This document shows positions 32,901-44,151 of a stretch of DNA of 64,000 nucleotides, piece by piece. Where the stretch lies: positions 5,227,346 through 5,291,345 of the forward strand of contig CM074761.1 in assembly GCA_037355855.1 (NCBI GenBank), written 5' to 3'. Source of the stretch: Pseudo-nitzschia pungens (taxonomy: Eukaryota; Bacillariophyta; Bacillariophyceae; Bacillariales; Bacillariaceae). How positions within the stretch are numbered: position 1 is the first letter of the stretch; each line of letters starts with the position of its first letter. The notes below the pieces were generated by a model, which did not search any database, was not told the origin of the DNA, and worked only from the letters and a program-made list of their open reading frames with translations. The position numbers were made by a program, and so were the translations under genes.

Positions 32901-35900
32901 GCTTTGTGTTATGATTCTGATTTTGCTTTTGCTTTTTGTTTGGTACTTGTTTACTGCGCTGCAGATAACAATGCCCTCACAGGATCTTTGCCAAGTGAGA
33001 TAGGATTGTTGACAAGATTTGGATCTGTACCACGTGAGATAGGATTGTTGAAAGGATTGACTTATATGCATTTAAGTACGTAGATTGTTTCGAAATAATG
33101 TGTGTGTATATTTGTGTACTTTGTGTTCTTTGTGTTCAGGTTGTTTGAAATGATTCTGATTTTGCTTTTGCTTTTTGTTTGGTATTTGTTTACTGCGCTG
33201 CAGATGACAATGCCCTCTCAGGATCTTTGCCAAGTGAGATAGGATTGATGACAGAATTATGGCAGTTGTATTTAAGTACGTAACTTGTTTCGTAATATTG
33301 TGTGTATGTGTATGTGTGTACTTTGTGTACTTTGTGTTCTTTGTGTTCAGGTTGTTGGAAATGATTCTGATTTTGCTTTTGCTTTTTGTTTGGTATTTGT
33401 TTACCACGCTGCAGATATCAATGCCCTCACAGGATCTTTGCCAAGTGAGATAGGATTGTTGACAAGTTTGCTTTATATGCATTTAAGTACGTAGATTGTT
33501 TCGAAATAATGTGTTATGTTGTTGGAAATGATTCTGATTTTGCTTTTGCTTTTTGTTTGGTACTTGTTTACTGCGCTGCAGATAACAATGCCCTCACAGG
33601 ATCTTTGCCAAGTGAGATAGGATTGATGACAAAATTAGGGGAGTTGTATTTAAGTACGTAACCTTTTTTTGTAATATTGTGTGTATGTGTATGTGTATGT
33701 GTGTACGTGTGTACTTTGTGTTCTTTGTGTTCAGGTTGTTGGGAATGATTCTGATTTTGCTTTTGCTTTCTGTTTGGTACTTGTTTACTGCGCTGCAGAT
33801 AACAATGCCCTCACAGGATCTTTGCCAAGTGAGATAGGATTGTTGACAGGATTAGGAACATTGGATTTAAGTACGTAGATTGTTTCGTAATATTGTGTGT
33901 ATGTGTATGTGTGTATGAGTGTGCTTTGTGTTCTTTGTGTTCAGGTTGTTGGAAATGATTCTGATTTTGCTTTTGCTTTTTGTTTGGTACTTGTTTACTG
34001 CGCTGCAGATAACAATGCCCTCACAGGATCTTTGCCAAGTGAGATAGGATTGATGACAGAATTATTTGAGTTGTACTTAAGTACGTAACTTGTTTCGTAA
34101 TATTGTGTGTATGTGTATGTGTGTACTTTGTGTACTTTGTGTTCTTTGTGTTCAGGTTGTTGGAAATGATTCTGATTTTGCTTTTGCTTTTTGTTTGGTA
34201 CTTGTTTACTGCGCTGCAGATAACAATGCCCTCACAGGATCTTTGCCAAGTGAGATAGGATTGATGACAGAATTATGGGACTTGTCTTTATGTACGTAAC
34301 TTGTTTTGTAATATTGTGTGTATGTGTATGTGTATGTGTGTACTTTGTGTTCTTTGTGTTCAGGTTGTTGGAAATGATTCTGATTTTACTTTTGCTTTTT
34401 GTTTGGTACTTGTTTACTGCGCTGCAGATAACAATGCCCTCACAGGATCTTTGCCAAGTGAGATAGGATTGTTGACAAGTTTGCTTTCTATGCATTTAAG
34501 TACGTAGATTGTTTCGAAATAATGTGTTTGTGTATTTGTGTATGAGTGTGCTTTTTGTTCAGGTTGTTGGAAATGATTCTGATTTTGCTTTTGCTTTTTG
34601 TTTGGTATTTGTTTACTGCACTGCAGATAACAATGCCCTCACAGGATCTTTGCCAAGTGAGATAGGATTGATGACAGAATTATGGGACTTTTCTTTATGT
34701 ACGTAACCTTTTTTTGTAATATTGTGTGTATGTGTATGTGTATGTGTGTACTTTGTGTACTTTGTGTTCTTTGTGTTCAGGTTGTTGGAAATGATTCTGA
34801 TTTTGCTTTTGCTTTTTGTTTGGTATTTGTTTACTACGCTGCAGATAACAATACCCTCACAGGATCTTTGCCAAGTGAGATAGGATTGATGACAGAATTA
34901 TGGGGCTTTTTTTTATGTACGTAACCTTTTTTTGTAATATTGTGTGTATGTGTATGTGTGTATGAGTGTTCTTTGTGTTATGATTCTGATTTTGCTTTTG
35001 CTTTTTGTTTGGTATTTGTTTACTGCGCTGCAGATAACAATGCCCTCACAGGATCTTTGCCAAGTGAGATAGGATTGTTGAAAGGATTGGCTTATATGCC
35101 TTTAGGTACGTAACTTGTTTCATAAAATTGTTTGTATGTGTTTGTGTGTATGTGTGTACTTTGTGTTCTTTGTGTTCAGGTTGTTGGAAATGATTCTGAT
35201 TTTGCTTTTGCTTTTTGTTTGGTACTTGTTTACTGCGCTGCAGATAACAATGCCCTCTCAGGATCTTTGCCAAGTGAGATAGGATTGATGACAGAATTAT
35301 GGCAGTTGTATTTAAGTACGTAACTTGTTTCGTAATATTGTGTGTGCATGTGTATGTGTGTACTTTGTGTACTTTGTGTTGTTTGTGTTCAGGTTGTTGG
35401 AAATGATTCTGATTTTGCTTTTGCTTTTTGTTTGGTACTTGTTTACTGCGCTGCAGATAACAATGCCCTCACAGGATCTTTGCCAAGTGAGATAGGATTG
35501 ATAACAGAATTATTTGAGTTGTATTTAAGTACGTTACTTGTTTTGTAATATTGTGTGTATGTGTATGTGTGTATGAGTGTTCTTTTTGTTCAGGTTGTTG
35601 GAAATGATTCTGATTTTGATTTTGCTTTTGCTTTTTGTTTGGTACTTGTTTACTGCGCTGCAGATAACAATGCCCTCACAGGATCTTTGCCAAGTGAGAT
35701 AGGATTGATGACAGGATTATGGGAGTTGTATTTAAGTACGTAACTTGTTTCGTAATATTGTGTGTATGTGTATGTGTGTACTTTGTGTTCTTTGTGTTCA
35801 GGTTGTTGGAAATGATTCTGATTTTGCTTTTGCTTTTTGTTTGGTACTTGTTTACTGCGCTGCAGATAACAATGCCCTCACAGGATCTTTGCCAAGTGAG

Positions 35901-36303
35901 ATAGGATTGATGACAGGATTAGAAACATTGCATTTAAGTATGTAACTTGTTTCGTAATATTGTGTGTGTGTGTGAGTGTGTATGAGTGTGCTTTGTGTTC
36001 AGGTTGTATTCTGATTTTGCTTTTGCTTTTTGTTTGGTACTTGCTTACTGCACTGCAGGTAAAAATTCCTTCACTGGATCTGTACCACGTGAGATCAGAT
36101 CGATGACAAATACTTTTATGGATTTAGGTACGTAACTTGATTTGTACTGTGTTAGGGCCTGCGTTTGGTTTTGTTTCAGTTGTTGGAAATAACTCTGATT
36201 TCGCTTTTTGTTTTTTATTTTCTCATCCTCGTTTGTTTTGACATCAGATTGCAATAACTTCACTGATATTGACTTTGCTAAGGAATCCGTTTGTTTTCAA
36301 TGA
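29995..36303 (+). CDS. multi-pass membrane protein with LNR module and 18 LRR exons
   Basis: 22 exons: 29995-31095, 31208-32302, 32410-32490, eighteen LRR exons starting 32578, 32777, 32965, 33204, 33415, 33582, 33799, 34009, 34220, 34428, 34627, 34845, 35034, 35244, 35457, 35664, 35866 and 36059, then 36248-36303. Removing one extra base in each A run at 32005-32009 and 32215-32217, the total is 3663 nt (1220 residues) in one frame. Residues 1-~140 are hydrophilic; about six hydrophobic segments follow (e.g. V-I-A-V-T-C-C-L-L-I-G-F-I-I-L-A). Then comes an LNR (Notch-type, Ca-binding) module with C-N-D-Y...D-Y-D-G-G-D-C-C, and LRRs of type N-N-A-L-T-G-S-L-P-S-E-I-G-L-x-T-x-L-x-x-L-x-L. The end is C-N-N-F-T-D-I-D-F-A-K. 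A receptor or adhesion role at the plasma membrane is inferred. Confidence 0.8.
32578..36127 (+). repeat. tandem array of 18 LRR exon-intron units
   Basis: Each unit is a 72-nt exon (one 24-residue LRR; 111 nt at 32965-33075, 69 nt at 36059-36127) plus a 95-146 bp intron. Donor sites are mostly GTACGT and acceptors CTGCAG. Introns are nearly identical (TTTCGTAATATTGTGTGTAT, GGTTGTTGGAAATGATTCTG, TTTTGCTTTTGCTTTTTG, TTTACTGCGCTGCAG), so the array grew recently by tandem duplication. All LRR exons begin and end in phase 1, so any number can be added or skipped without changing frame. The 111-nt exon is a partial fusion of two repeats. Confidence 0.9.
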
Positions 36304-36780
36304 AGTGTCTTCCATACATATTGATAACTTTCTTGTTATGCTGTACCTGTGAAAAGCGACTTTTTTTTCTCTCGTCAGCGATGGAACGCAGATGAATTTG
36401 ATGGAATAGGAACCCTTCGATGGCCGGTAGTTTGCCAAATCAGTTACATAACCATGATATTATGATAATTTACGTTTGGATAGTATTTATTTTTTAACAT
36501 TATTGTTGTTTACTTTTTTGTGGCAATTCTGGATGTAACATGCTGAAGATGAGTAAAATATGGAAATTTTGATCTTGCCCAAAACCTAGCCAGGAACCTC
36601 TGTATGGGTCTAGATAAACAGAATTCTTTTTCACAAATGATGAACAAAATTCAACTTTGCAATGAAACTCGACGCCAAAACTATTATTTGTTACTATTCA
36701 GCACATGTTATCTATAGAGAGAGCCGTGAACTTTTGAAAACATTATTTCGTCGATCAATCGGTTCATCGTGTATTTTTTT
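36304..36780. other. 3' spacer of the LRR gene
   Basis: Unique AT-rich DNA, likely 3' untranslated region then spacer. No feature recognised. Confidence 0.5.
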
Positions 36781-37790
36781 TCTGTGTAGTCATGAAAGAC
36801 AGGTATCGTGACGTGTTTGTTTCTCTGCACTTACGATGGACAGAGATCATCGTGCATTTCCTTCCCTTCACTCCCAAAATGCAGTCATCATTTTCTATCT
36901 GGTTCTCTGCTCTCATGAAAGACTGTGATCATCTTGTATTTCGTTCCGTTCACTCCTGAAATGCAGTGATCATCGTGTATTTGATTCCCTGCACTCCCGA
37001 TAGACCGGGATCATCGTGTTCACTTGCGAAAGATTTCGAAAGGCATTGATCAGCATTCTTTTGTTTCTCCGCACATACAAAAGGCCGTCATCATCATTTA
37101 TTTGGTTCCCTACACGCACAAAGATAGGGATCATCATGCGAGATCATCGTTTATTTGATTATTTACATACCCTACAATCAGGATCCCGAAAGACCAGGAT
37201 CATCATGTATTTGATTCTCTGAACTCCCGAGAGACCGGTATCGTTTGTTTGGTTCCCTGCATTCCCAAAAGACTGGGATCATCATGTTTTTGATACCATA
37301 AAGTCTCTCTCTCGAAAGACCAGGATCATTGAGTCGTTGTTTCACTGCGTTGACGAAAGATCGGGATCATTGTGTATTTGTTTCTCTTCACTTTCAACAT
37401 ATAATCGAAATTTGCCAATGGTTGGTATTTTAACCAGGAGAATCGATATTGCGTATGCGATCTCATTTCTGTCCCGTTTCTCTTCAGGACCAAGAGAAGG
37501 CCACCTTGTTGTGGCAATGTACATGCTTGGGTATCTGAAGAAATTCAAGAAAAAAGGAATAGTGATGGATCCTCGTCCACCGAAAGCGAAACCTGGCAGA
37601 GGGAAAAAGACAGTAGGATTTTACCCACCAAAGAAAAAATTTCAGGGTCATCATAACTTTGATTCCCTCCACTCCCAAAAGACCAGGATCGTCATAAATT
37701 TGATTCCCTTCACTTCCGAACGACCGCGATATCGTGGAGTGAATTCCCTGCACTAACGAAAGACCGGGATCACAATGTTTTTGGCTCTCC
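36780..37790. repeat. degenerate ~43-bp tandem array, inverted
   Basis: About 18 units of the complement of the 10.8-11.5 kb array: GGTTCCCTGCACTC, CGAAAGACCGGGATCATC, GTGTATTTGATT. It is interrupted at 37395-37610 by a copia fragment, after which units resume at 37620. Confidence 0.85.
37405..37580 (+). pseudogene. Ty1/copia polymerase fragment
   Basis: Translates as ...M-V-G-I-L-T-R-R-I-D-I-A-Y-A-I, then S-F-L-S-R-F-S-S-G-P-R-E-G-H-L-V-V-A, then L-G-Y-L-K-K, the conserved segment between reverse transcriptase and RNase H of Ty1/copia elements. Only ~55 residues remain and no LTR is nearby, so this is a relic captured inside the 43-bp array. Recognition rests on the R-x-D-I-x-Y-A-x-S-x-L-S-R and H-x-x-A-x-x-x-x-x-x-Y-L-K pattern. 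Confidence 0.75.
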
Positions 37791-38680
37791 CGATCATAGA
37801 GTACAAGTACGCATGCATAGAACTCGTCGTGCGGATCGTTTTTTTGGTTGTTTGCACTGAGCATGTTACCGTGCATCTTGCATACTGTTTTTGATCCGAT
37901 TTGCCTATGGTGGGTTTTCATGTGGGTCCGAATCAATCGTCCGATTTGCGTAACACCCACACTTCATATTATTATTATCATTTTTTTTTTCAAATTTTTG
38001 GTACAATTTAGTAATATATTGGGCAACACTCGTAGCACGTACCGTACTGTAGCATACATAGTGGTAAAATATTTTCGTCATACGGTACTGATCATAGTGG
38101 TTTAAATTTTCAAGTGGTTTATTTGTTACAGAGCAACTTGCCTTCACTATTATTGTTGCAAATAGAAGACCGGAGCAAAAAAAAAGTGATCGAAATTCGT
38201 CTCGGAGATTTCGAACCTCTGTTTCGAACCTCTATTGATCGAAAATACGGTAGGATGAAAGACGCAGCGACAGACGGAGTTTTAAAAGTGTTTAAACTTG
38301 TTTGCGTTCGCATGTGTAGAAAATGTACTGGTTCTACGGTTATCGCGACGACTTTAGCCACTAAACCCTTTCCGTACATACCGGTAGCTCACCAAACTCA
38401 CCAAACACAGCAAAAACAACTCCACCGCCTTTCCGAACCAAAGCGCAACTGATCTCATTCGGGACTGGGCTCTATCGCCGCCGTCCAATGATTGTCGTGT
38501 CATCCGATTCAGATTCTTACCGGTAATTTTCACTCATCCTCGCTCCTCATTGCGGTTGGAATTTCGAAACCAACGACACCAAGACAACATTCCCATACCG
38601 CCAGGCAAACCCAGGGACAAGCAACGGTTCGAGGTCCGCCCGAATCAATCAATTCATCCACTCGCAATCGCACATCAATC
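37791..38680. other. spacer before the TruA-like fusion gene
   Basis: Short open frames only, no domain support. 38185-38235 contains an inverted/direct TTTCGAACCTCT pair. The promoter and leader of the gene at 38681 should lie in the last part (inference). Confidence 0.5.
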
Positions 38681-41437
38681 ATGGCAACATGCGACGGCTG
38701 TGGAGCCAGCTTTCCCAGTCGGAACGCTGTCTTCAGGCATCTGAAGGAAACCGATGGCGCCTGTCTCTCCAAAGAGGACTACAAAAACTTTATTCGGTAC
38801 GTTCGAAAGTCGGTAAAGCCACCGAAGGTGATTTTGTTGTACGGGTACGTTCCTCACGATGGATGCGATGATGCCAACGGCAATGGCAATGGATCGAAAG
38901 ACGCGATTCGAAACGGCGACGACGCGGGTAAGATTCTGATGGAGACAATCCAGAAAGTCCAGAACGAAATGGACGGATTTGACAATGACAAAGAAAACAA
39001 CAACGACAACAACAACGACGACAACGACGACGACGACAACAACACCGCACAAAGCAGCAACGAGAACGGGGTCGCCGCAAGCGACGCCGAGAATCCCATT
39101 CCGTCTTCTTCCAGCGACAAAATCAATCGCTCGTACGGATACAATTCGAGGTCGGCAGAATGCGTCAAGCAGGACGCGGACACGGCAGCCGTCACCGAAG
39201 TCATGACGGCGCGTTTGTACCCCCTGCGTGCGGACGTGCCCATGGAAGATTGGCTGGATCGGGTGCAGAAAAAACTCGACGAGAGATTCGCCGGGAACAA
39301 GCAGCGACAGCAGCGACAGCGACAGCGCGAACCGGTGGGTGCTCCCGGGGACGGCTTCGAGGTGGAGACGACACCGATTCGGATCCTCGGACGCCAAGAC
39401 ATGCCGAACAAAATGTTCAATGCGGAAATGGACGTGAGTATTCGCATTCTTGTTTGGGCGAAAACGGTTTCGGGCTTGTTTCGCTTGCGCCGAACGGACA
39501 CCAACACTTGCCTTGCTGTTCTTGTTTCCGTCTCTGCCTCTGCCTCTATCTCCGTCAACACGCGATGCGGTGCGGTCCAAACCTAGGTCACGTTTCGACG
39601 GATCGAATACGTCCTTCCGATGGACCTGTTTGCGTGGTCCGCAAAGAACGCCAAACTTCGAGAGAAAATCCGGGACATACCCATCTTTAAGGAGAACCAC
39701 AAGCACGACATCGATCACGTCAACAAAGTAACGACGAATCTCGACGACTCGACTAAGTCATTCATGTTGGAGCTGAAAAATTATTTCAAACTGCTGACCA
39801 CGCGTGTCGTAGAACTAGATTTGACGGACAAAGTGAGTGTCATGGAAAAAGAGTTTAGCGCGAAAAAGCTGCTCAAATGGAAAAAGAAGAAAAACGGAGA
39901 CGGAGATCGCGACGGAACCAGCGGCGCTTCCACCAGTCGTCGAGACGCGACAAAGGACGAATCCACCGCGGAGGATGTTCGACCGTCGAGGCCCGCCAAA
40001 AAAGCAAAGCCGTCCAAGAAAGAGAAAAAGAAGTCAAACGTATTGAAACGGAAGAGATATCACAACTTTACCGAGAAACTCATGGCCCACGATTATCTCA
40101 CCTATCGACGCCTGGATCGCATCTACCACCGAGCAACGGTGAAATTTCCAATGGCAAACGACGAGGAAACTACGTACATGGTGCTGTCCATGTCGGCAGA
40201 TTTGTTTCTCACCGGACAAGCATGTCGCTTGGTTGGTCTCATCGTAGCGCTCGGCAACGGGATGATTGATCCCGACTTTATCGATTGCGTCTTTGACGAA
40301 CACTATCCGCACTTGATTCCGACACCTCCCGCACCACAACACGGCATGGTCTCTTCCGAAATTCACTACGCAAACCAGGAGGGCAAGACGAAACGGATCC
40401 TCAGTCCACGGGTGTCGAATCGCTACAGCGAAGGGTGGAACAATGAATCTACTATTCGGCGCGTGAAAGATTGGCAACAGCAGGTCTATAAATTCGTGGA
40501 CTCGAAATGGAAACATCGTGGTCGGGACGAAAACGGGAGACTGAAATCGGAACAGGAGTGGACGGAGAACGTCCTGATGCCCTGGGCCGAGAAGGCCAAA
40601 CGAAACCTGGAGGAGTACAAAGCTTGGAAAAAGAAGCAAGAACAGGACGGGACCACGACGGGCGATCGTTCGGGGCCTTCTGCTTCTGCTACCGAGGATT
40701 CGAGGGTCGAGGATGGACCGGTGCCGGAATCATCTCCTCCGCAACAAACAGACTCCGTCGATTCAACGGTACCAGAAGTGTACACCGATGTTCTCAATCA
40801 TCTTCGCGAATTGGACGCCAGCGGGGAATGGCCATCCACGAGTTCCAAGAGACAACTCGTCATGGTCTCCACCACAGAGGGACCGAACAAGACTGCCAAC
40901 GTTCCGGGTTCTCTCGCCATTGCTTCGGCGAGAGCGAAACGAAACGAGCAAGCGAACTCGTCCGCGTATTCCTTTGCGGAGGGCCAGGGAGGTGCGAGCG
41001 GTTCCTTCTCCGTCGGAATCATGCCCGGGGGCGTGCACAAACAGCCCAAGGCGAACTCCCTGTTCCCGGATCTGGTAAGGGCCGCCTTCGAGCTCGAAAC
41101 AAAGCTGTTCCCCGAACGCGAACCCAGCAGCACCATTGCCATCAACCGAAACGCACAGTTCCGACCGCACACCGACAGTGGCGCGGGAGCGGGACAGTCC
41201 ACGTCCCTCATCGTTGGGCTGGGAACCTATTCCGGTGGTGAGTTGATGGTCGAGGGAGACAAACACGACATACGCTACAAGGCGATCGAGTTCGATGGAT
41301 GGAAGCAACGACATTGGACAATGCCTTTCAAAGGAGAACGCTATAGCTTGGTTTGGTTTACTCCCAAGGGTTGCGAGGGTATGAGAGGGATCGATTTGGA
41401 TTTGTTGGATCAGCAGTTGAAACATGCCAATGACTGA
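38681..41437 (+). CDS. zinc finger - TruA-like pseudouridine synthase - 2OG-Fe(II)-oxygenase-like fusion
   Basis: Exons 38681-39433 and 39587-41437 (intron 153 bp, GTGAGT/TAG, phase 0), 867 residues. N-terminus: C2HC-type finger C4-x2-C7-x12-H20-x7-C28. An Asn/Asp-rich linker follows. The TruA/Pus1 fold is seen as G-R-Q-D (Asp240 in place of the catalytic G-R-T-D aspartate), I-E-Y-V-L-P, and the C-terminal motif F-L-T-G-Q-A-C-R-L-V-G-L-I-V-A-L-G-N-G from residue 458, then A-P-Q-H-G. TruA-type enzymes isomerise uridines in tRNA. The last ~110 residues have F-R-P-H779-T-D781-S-G, G-T-Y-S-G-G-E-L, H827-W-T-M-P-F and R836-Y-S-L-V-W-F, the H-x-D...H...R/S layout of 2OG-Fe(II) oxygenases. Activity of either part and the substrate are unproven. 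Confidence 0.8.
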
Positions 41438-41691
41438 AAGCGCAGCATCCGAGTTCTAATTAATGACCATTTGTGATCGTTTCAAAATGAACGAGCAAAA
41501 TCGAGATAAAACTAATACAGTAATTGAGAGGGAAATAGTCATCAACGCCTTGCGAAACCTCTCCCGGCCAGCTCTGTCCATAGGATTCATTTTTTTTTTT
41601 GCGCGGGGACTGTACGTGTAGACCATTGATGACCACAACTCCGCGAACAGAATATGTGGCGTGTCCGAAACGTTGTCGACGGCACAAATTT
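41438..41691. other. convergent spacer
   Basis: Unique DNA between the fusion gene and ESS2; nothing recognised. Confidence 0.5.
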
Positions 41692-43374
41692 CTACCGTTG
41701 CGGCGTTGCGTTGTAGACGTGATCCCTTTTCCCCCGGCGTTCGCTGCGCGTAGCACTCGTAGTCCCGCGAGAGCGTTTTCCGGACGCCACGGATGATGAT
41801 GATGAGTGAGGAACCCGAGGTGTATACGACGTGCGCAAAGCGGATCGGAACGTGTTTCGGTTTCCCGTCTTTGTTTTTTCCATCAATGACACGGCGGCCG
41901 GGGTGAGCGAACCGAGTCCCCTCGCCTCGGAATCGGCACGGTGTTTCTTCCGTTTTCGTTTCGAGGACCCGTGGCGCAACGACGACGACGACGACGACGA
42001 AGCTCGGTTTGCCCGTTCCGCCAGCATTCGTTCCGCTGTGTTGACCGCGCGTTCGCGTTCGCTCCTGGAGGAAATACGAAAGGGTGACGATGCTATCGAT
42101 TCTTCGAGCGGTTCTTCCTGCCCCGATAAAATCTGTGGTGTTCCATCGATGCTCCCCCACGTGGTAATTGGTGATTCGTTTCCGATCCCGGGTATGATTT
42201 GGGGTGTCATCGTTACGTATCGTCTGTTATTGGACTCCTGTTTTTGTTGGAAACGGCGCCGTTCTTCTTCGACCGATCGAACGGGGGCATCGAGATCCGT
42301 CGAAGCATCCGTTGTTGACGAAGACATGTAACCCACATCCGTGTCCGTGTCTGAATAATCGTTTTCCTCGTCGGGTCTTCCGCGTTCGTAGCTCCTCCCG
42401 GCGGTCGGGACGATCGATTCGTTCGAGGGAAATCTGGTAGCTCTCGGCTCGATTTTTCGTTCCAACGTATGCTTCGGTATGTACTCAACCAGTTGACTCT
42501 TCATCAAAAGATTCGAGGAATCGGTCTTGCTTTTGGTGTTTCGCATCGACGACGTTGACATCATCATTTTGGCGGTCTGTTCTCGGGACGGAGGTAGCAT
42601 GAGATTGGGTCGATCGTTATTCTTATTATTATGGTTATTGTTTGGAGTCGAGGATGCGCCGGCATTTCCGAGGAGTCCTGGTTCCCGCGTGTGTTCGATC
42701 TCGGGGTCGTTCCGAGAAGGATCGATCATCGGCGTGGGATTGAAGAACAAACCATTTCGGACAAGCGGCTTGGAATGTTCTATTCTGTTTGATTCCGGGG
42801 CAAAGTCATCCGACGCCATCTCCAAAGCAAGGCAGTTGAGGTTCCCAAGATCTTGTTTGGGGGTGTTTGTTTTGTTCCCGTTGATTCCGTAGATATTTTC
42901 GAGTTTTTGCCTGTTCTCTCTGATCTCGCGCTTTAAGTTGGAGTCGAACTCTTCGTCGTCTTCGTTGGTCGCCCTGGCGAAAAATCCCGTGATCGTTTCC
43001 TCTTCCAACGGGCGAGGGCGTTTCCGTATCCGCGGTTTCGCGAGGCTGCTGCTTGCCCCCGATCCATTCGCGTTCCGGACGGTCATCTCGCTGTCGACGC
43101 GGCGGGAAAAATTGGAATCCTGGATCACCACGTCGTGCTCGTCGAATTCTCGTTGGGAGGCAGCGGCTTCCTGCCTTTCCAATGAACGACGCGCTTCTCG
43201 CCGGACAGCGACCGCTCCGATCGCGTCTCTCTTCAACCGGCAGTCCAAGAGGTCGTTCTGCGCCTCGAGTTTGGAGATGTCCGGGAAGAAATCGCGCGCC
43301 ACAATCGACGACAGTTTAGCGGTGTACTCCTCTTCCGTGAGAATGATTCGTCGTTGTCCTTTGTTTTTTGCCAT
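41692..43374 (-). CDS. ESS2: ESS2/DGCR14-family splicing factor
   Basis: 560 residues from the ATG at 43374; an in-frame ATG five codons upstream is less likely. The N-terminus has the diagnostic block L-T-E-E-E-Y-T-A-K-L-S-S-I-V-A-R-D-F-F-P-D followed by K-L-E-A-Q-N-D-L-L-D, as in human ESS2 (DGCR14) and fission-yeast Bis1. Such proteins associate with the spliceosome (C complex) in the nucleus. The central region is Ser/Asp/Asn-rich and variable. Near residue ~400 a T-M-T-P-x-I...W-G-S-I-D-G-T-P motif matches the conserved 'TWGxIxGTP' stretch of the family. The C-terminus is Arg/Lys/Ser-rich with K-R-K-R-K-K-H, a likely nuclear localisation signal. No intron. Confidence 0.85.
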   Translation of the reverse strand: MAKNKGQRRIILTEEEYTAKLSSIVARDFFPDISKLEAQNDLLDCRLKRDAIGAVAVRREARRSLERQEAAASQREFDEHDVVIQDSNFSRRVDSEMTVRNANGSGASSSLAKPRIRKRPRPLEEETITGFFARATNEDDEEFDSNLKREIRENRQKLENIYGINGNKTNTPKQDLGNLNCLALEMASDDFAPESNRIEHSKPLVRNGLFFNPTPMIDPSRNDPEIEHTREPGLLGNAGASSTPNNNHNNKNNDRPNLMLPPSREQTAKMMMSTSSMRNTKSKTDSSNLLMKSQLVEYIPKHTLERKIEPRATRFPSNESIVPTAGRSYERGRPDEENDYSDTDTDVGYMSSSTTDASTDLDAPVRSVEEERRRFQQKQESNNRRYVTMTPQIIPGIGNESPITTWGSIDGTPQILSGQEEPLEESIASSPFRISSRSERERAVNTAERMLAERANRASSSSSSSLRHGSSKRKRKKHRADSEARGLGSLTPAAVSLMEKTKTGNRNTFRSALRTSYTPRVPHSSSSSVASGKRSRGTTSATRSERRGKRDHVYNATPQR

Positions 43375-44151
43375 GGTTGATTGGTACACGTAGGAGCTTG
43401 CCCTTTGCTCTGTGCTCTGTGCTCTGTGCTCTGTGCCCTGTGCTCTGTTCCCTGTGCTCTGTTCCCTGTGCTCTGTGCTGCCTGATCGACGATAGATGCT
43501 GATTTTTTAGGACGGACGAGTTCAAGAGAAGGTTACAAGTAACTTAACTTAGTCGTACCGGTAGATGAAACCTCTCCGGTAAGGTTAAGTTACTCGTACT
43601 TTCTATCGTACGAAGTAAGGTTAACCCTAGTTACTAGGTAGTACGAAGTTCTTCGTAAGGCTTACTTCGTAATTCGTATCAACTACTGTACTCGTAGTAA
43701 TTTACTTCGTACGATTACAAGCACGACTTCGTAGTCAATAGCAAAGTATCGTACCCACCGTACGGGTGACTTACAGACTGTCGTATGATTTCCACTACAG
43801 TAACATCTACCGTACAAAACGAAGATGTTGACAACGCGCTCGCGCGAGTTTCCAATTTCCAACATTCAGTTACACGCACGAAGTAAGGTTACCGGTAAGC
43901 TTACTTCGTACATCATCAACCATCACCCATCACCCATCAACCATCAGCCTTCGAGTTTCCAGGAAGAAACGATTGTCGAAAGCCGTAATTCGCAATACGG
44001 TACCGTTACTCGTACTCGAAAAATATTCGATTGGTACTCGCGTCGCGAATGCAAGGACTTCGCACTTCCTAGATAGATTCGATTCCTCCAATTCGGCAGC
44101 GTTGTGATTGGATTTTGAGAATAGTTCCCGCACTGAAGGAAGGGTGACAGC
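43375..44151. other. divergent spacer between ESS2 and TrmB
   Basis: 43398-43475 is a (CTCTGTG/CCCTGTG)n minisatellite just upstream of ESS2. 43535-43790 and 43880-43920 are dense in GTAAGGTTAC, ACTTCGTA and CCGGTAAG words. 43918-43950 is (CATCACC)n. Promoters of both genes must lie here. Confidence 0.65.

Noticed and set aside
32650..35945. Repeated ~60-75 residue open frames starting Met-Tyr-Val and ending in the LRR
   Set aside because: They are intron plus LRR exon read through; every one stops at the donor (AGTACGTAA), and splicing the GTACGT...CTGCAG introns gives one continuous frame.
38979..39690. Thr-rich and other frames overlapping the fusion gene exon 1
   Set aside because: Shadows of an Asn/Asp-coding AAC/GAC microsatellite.
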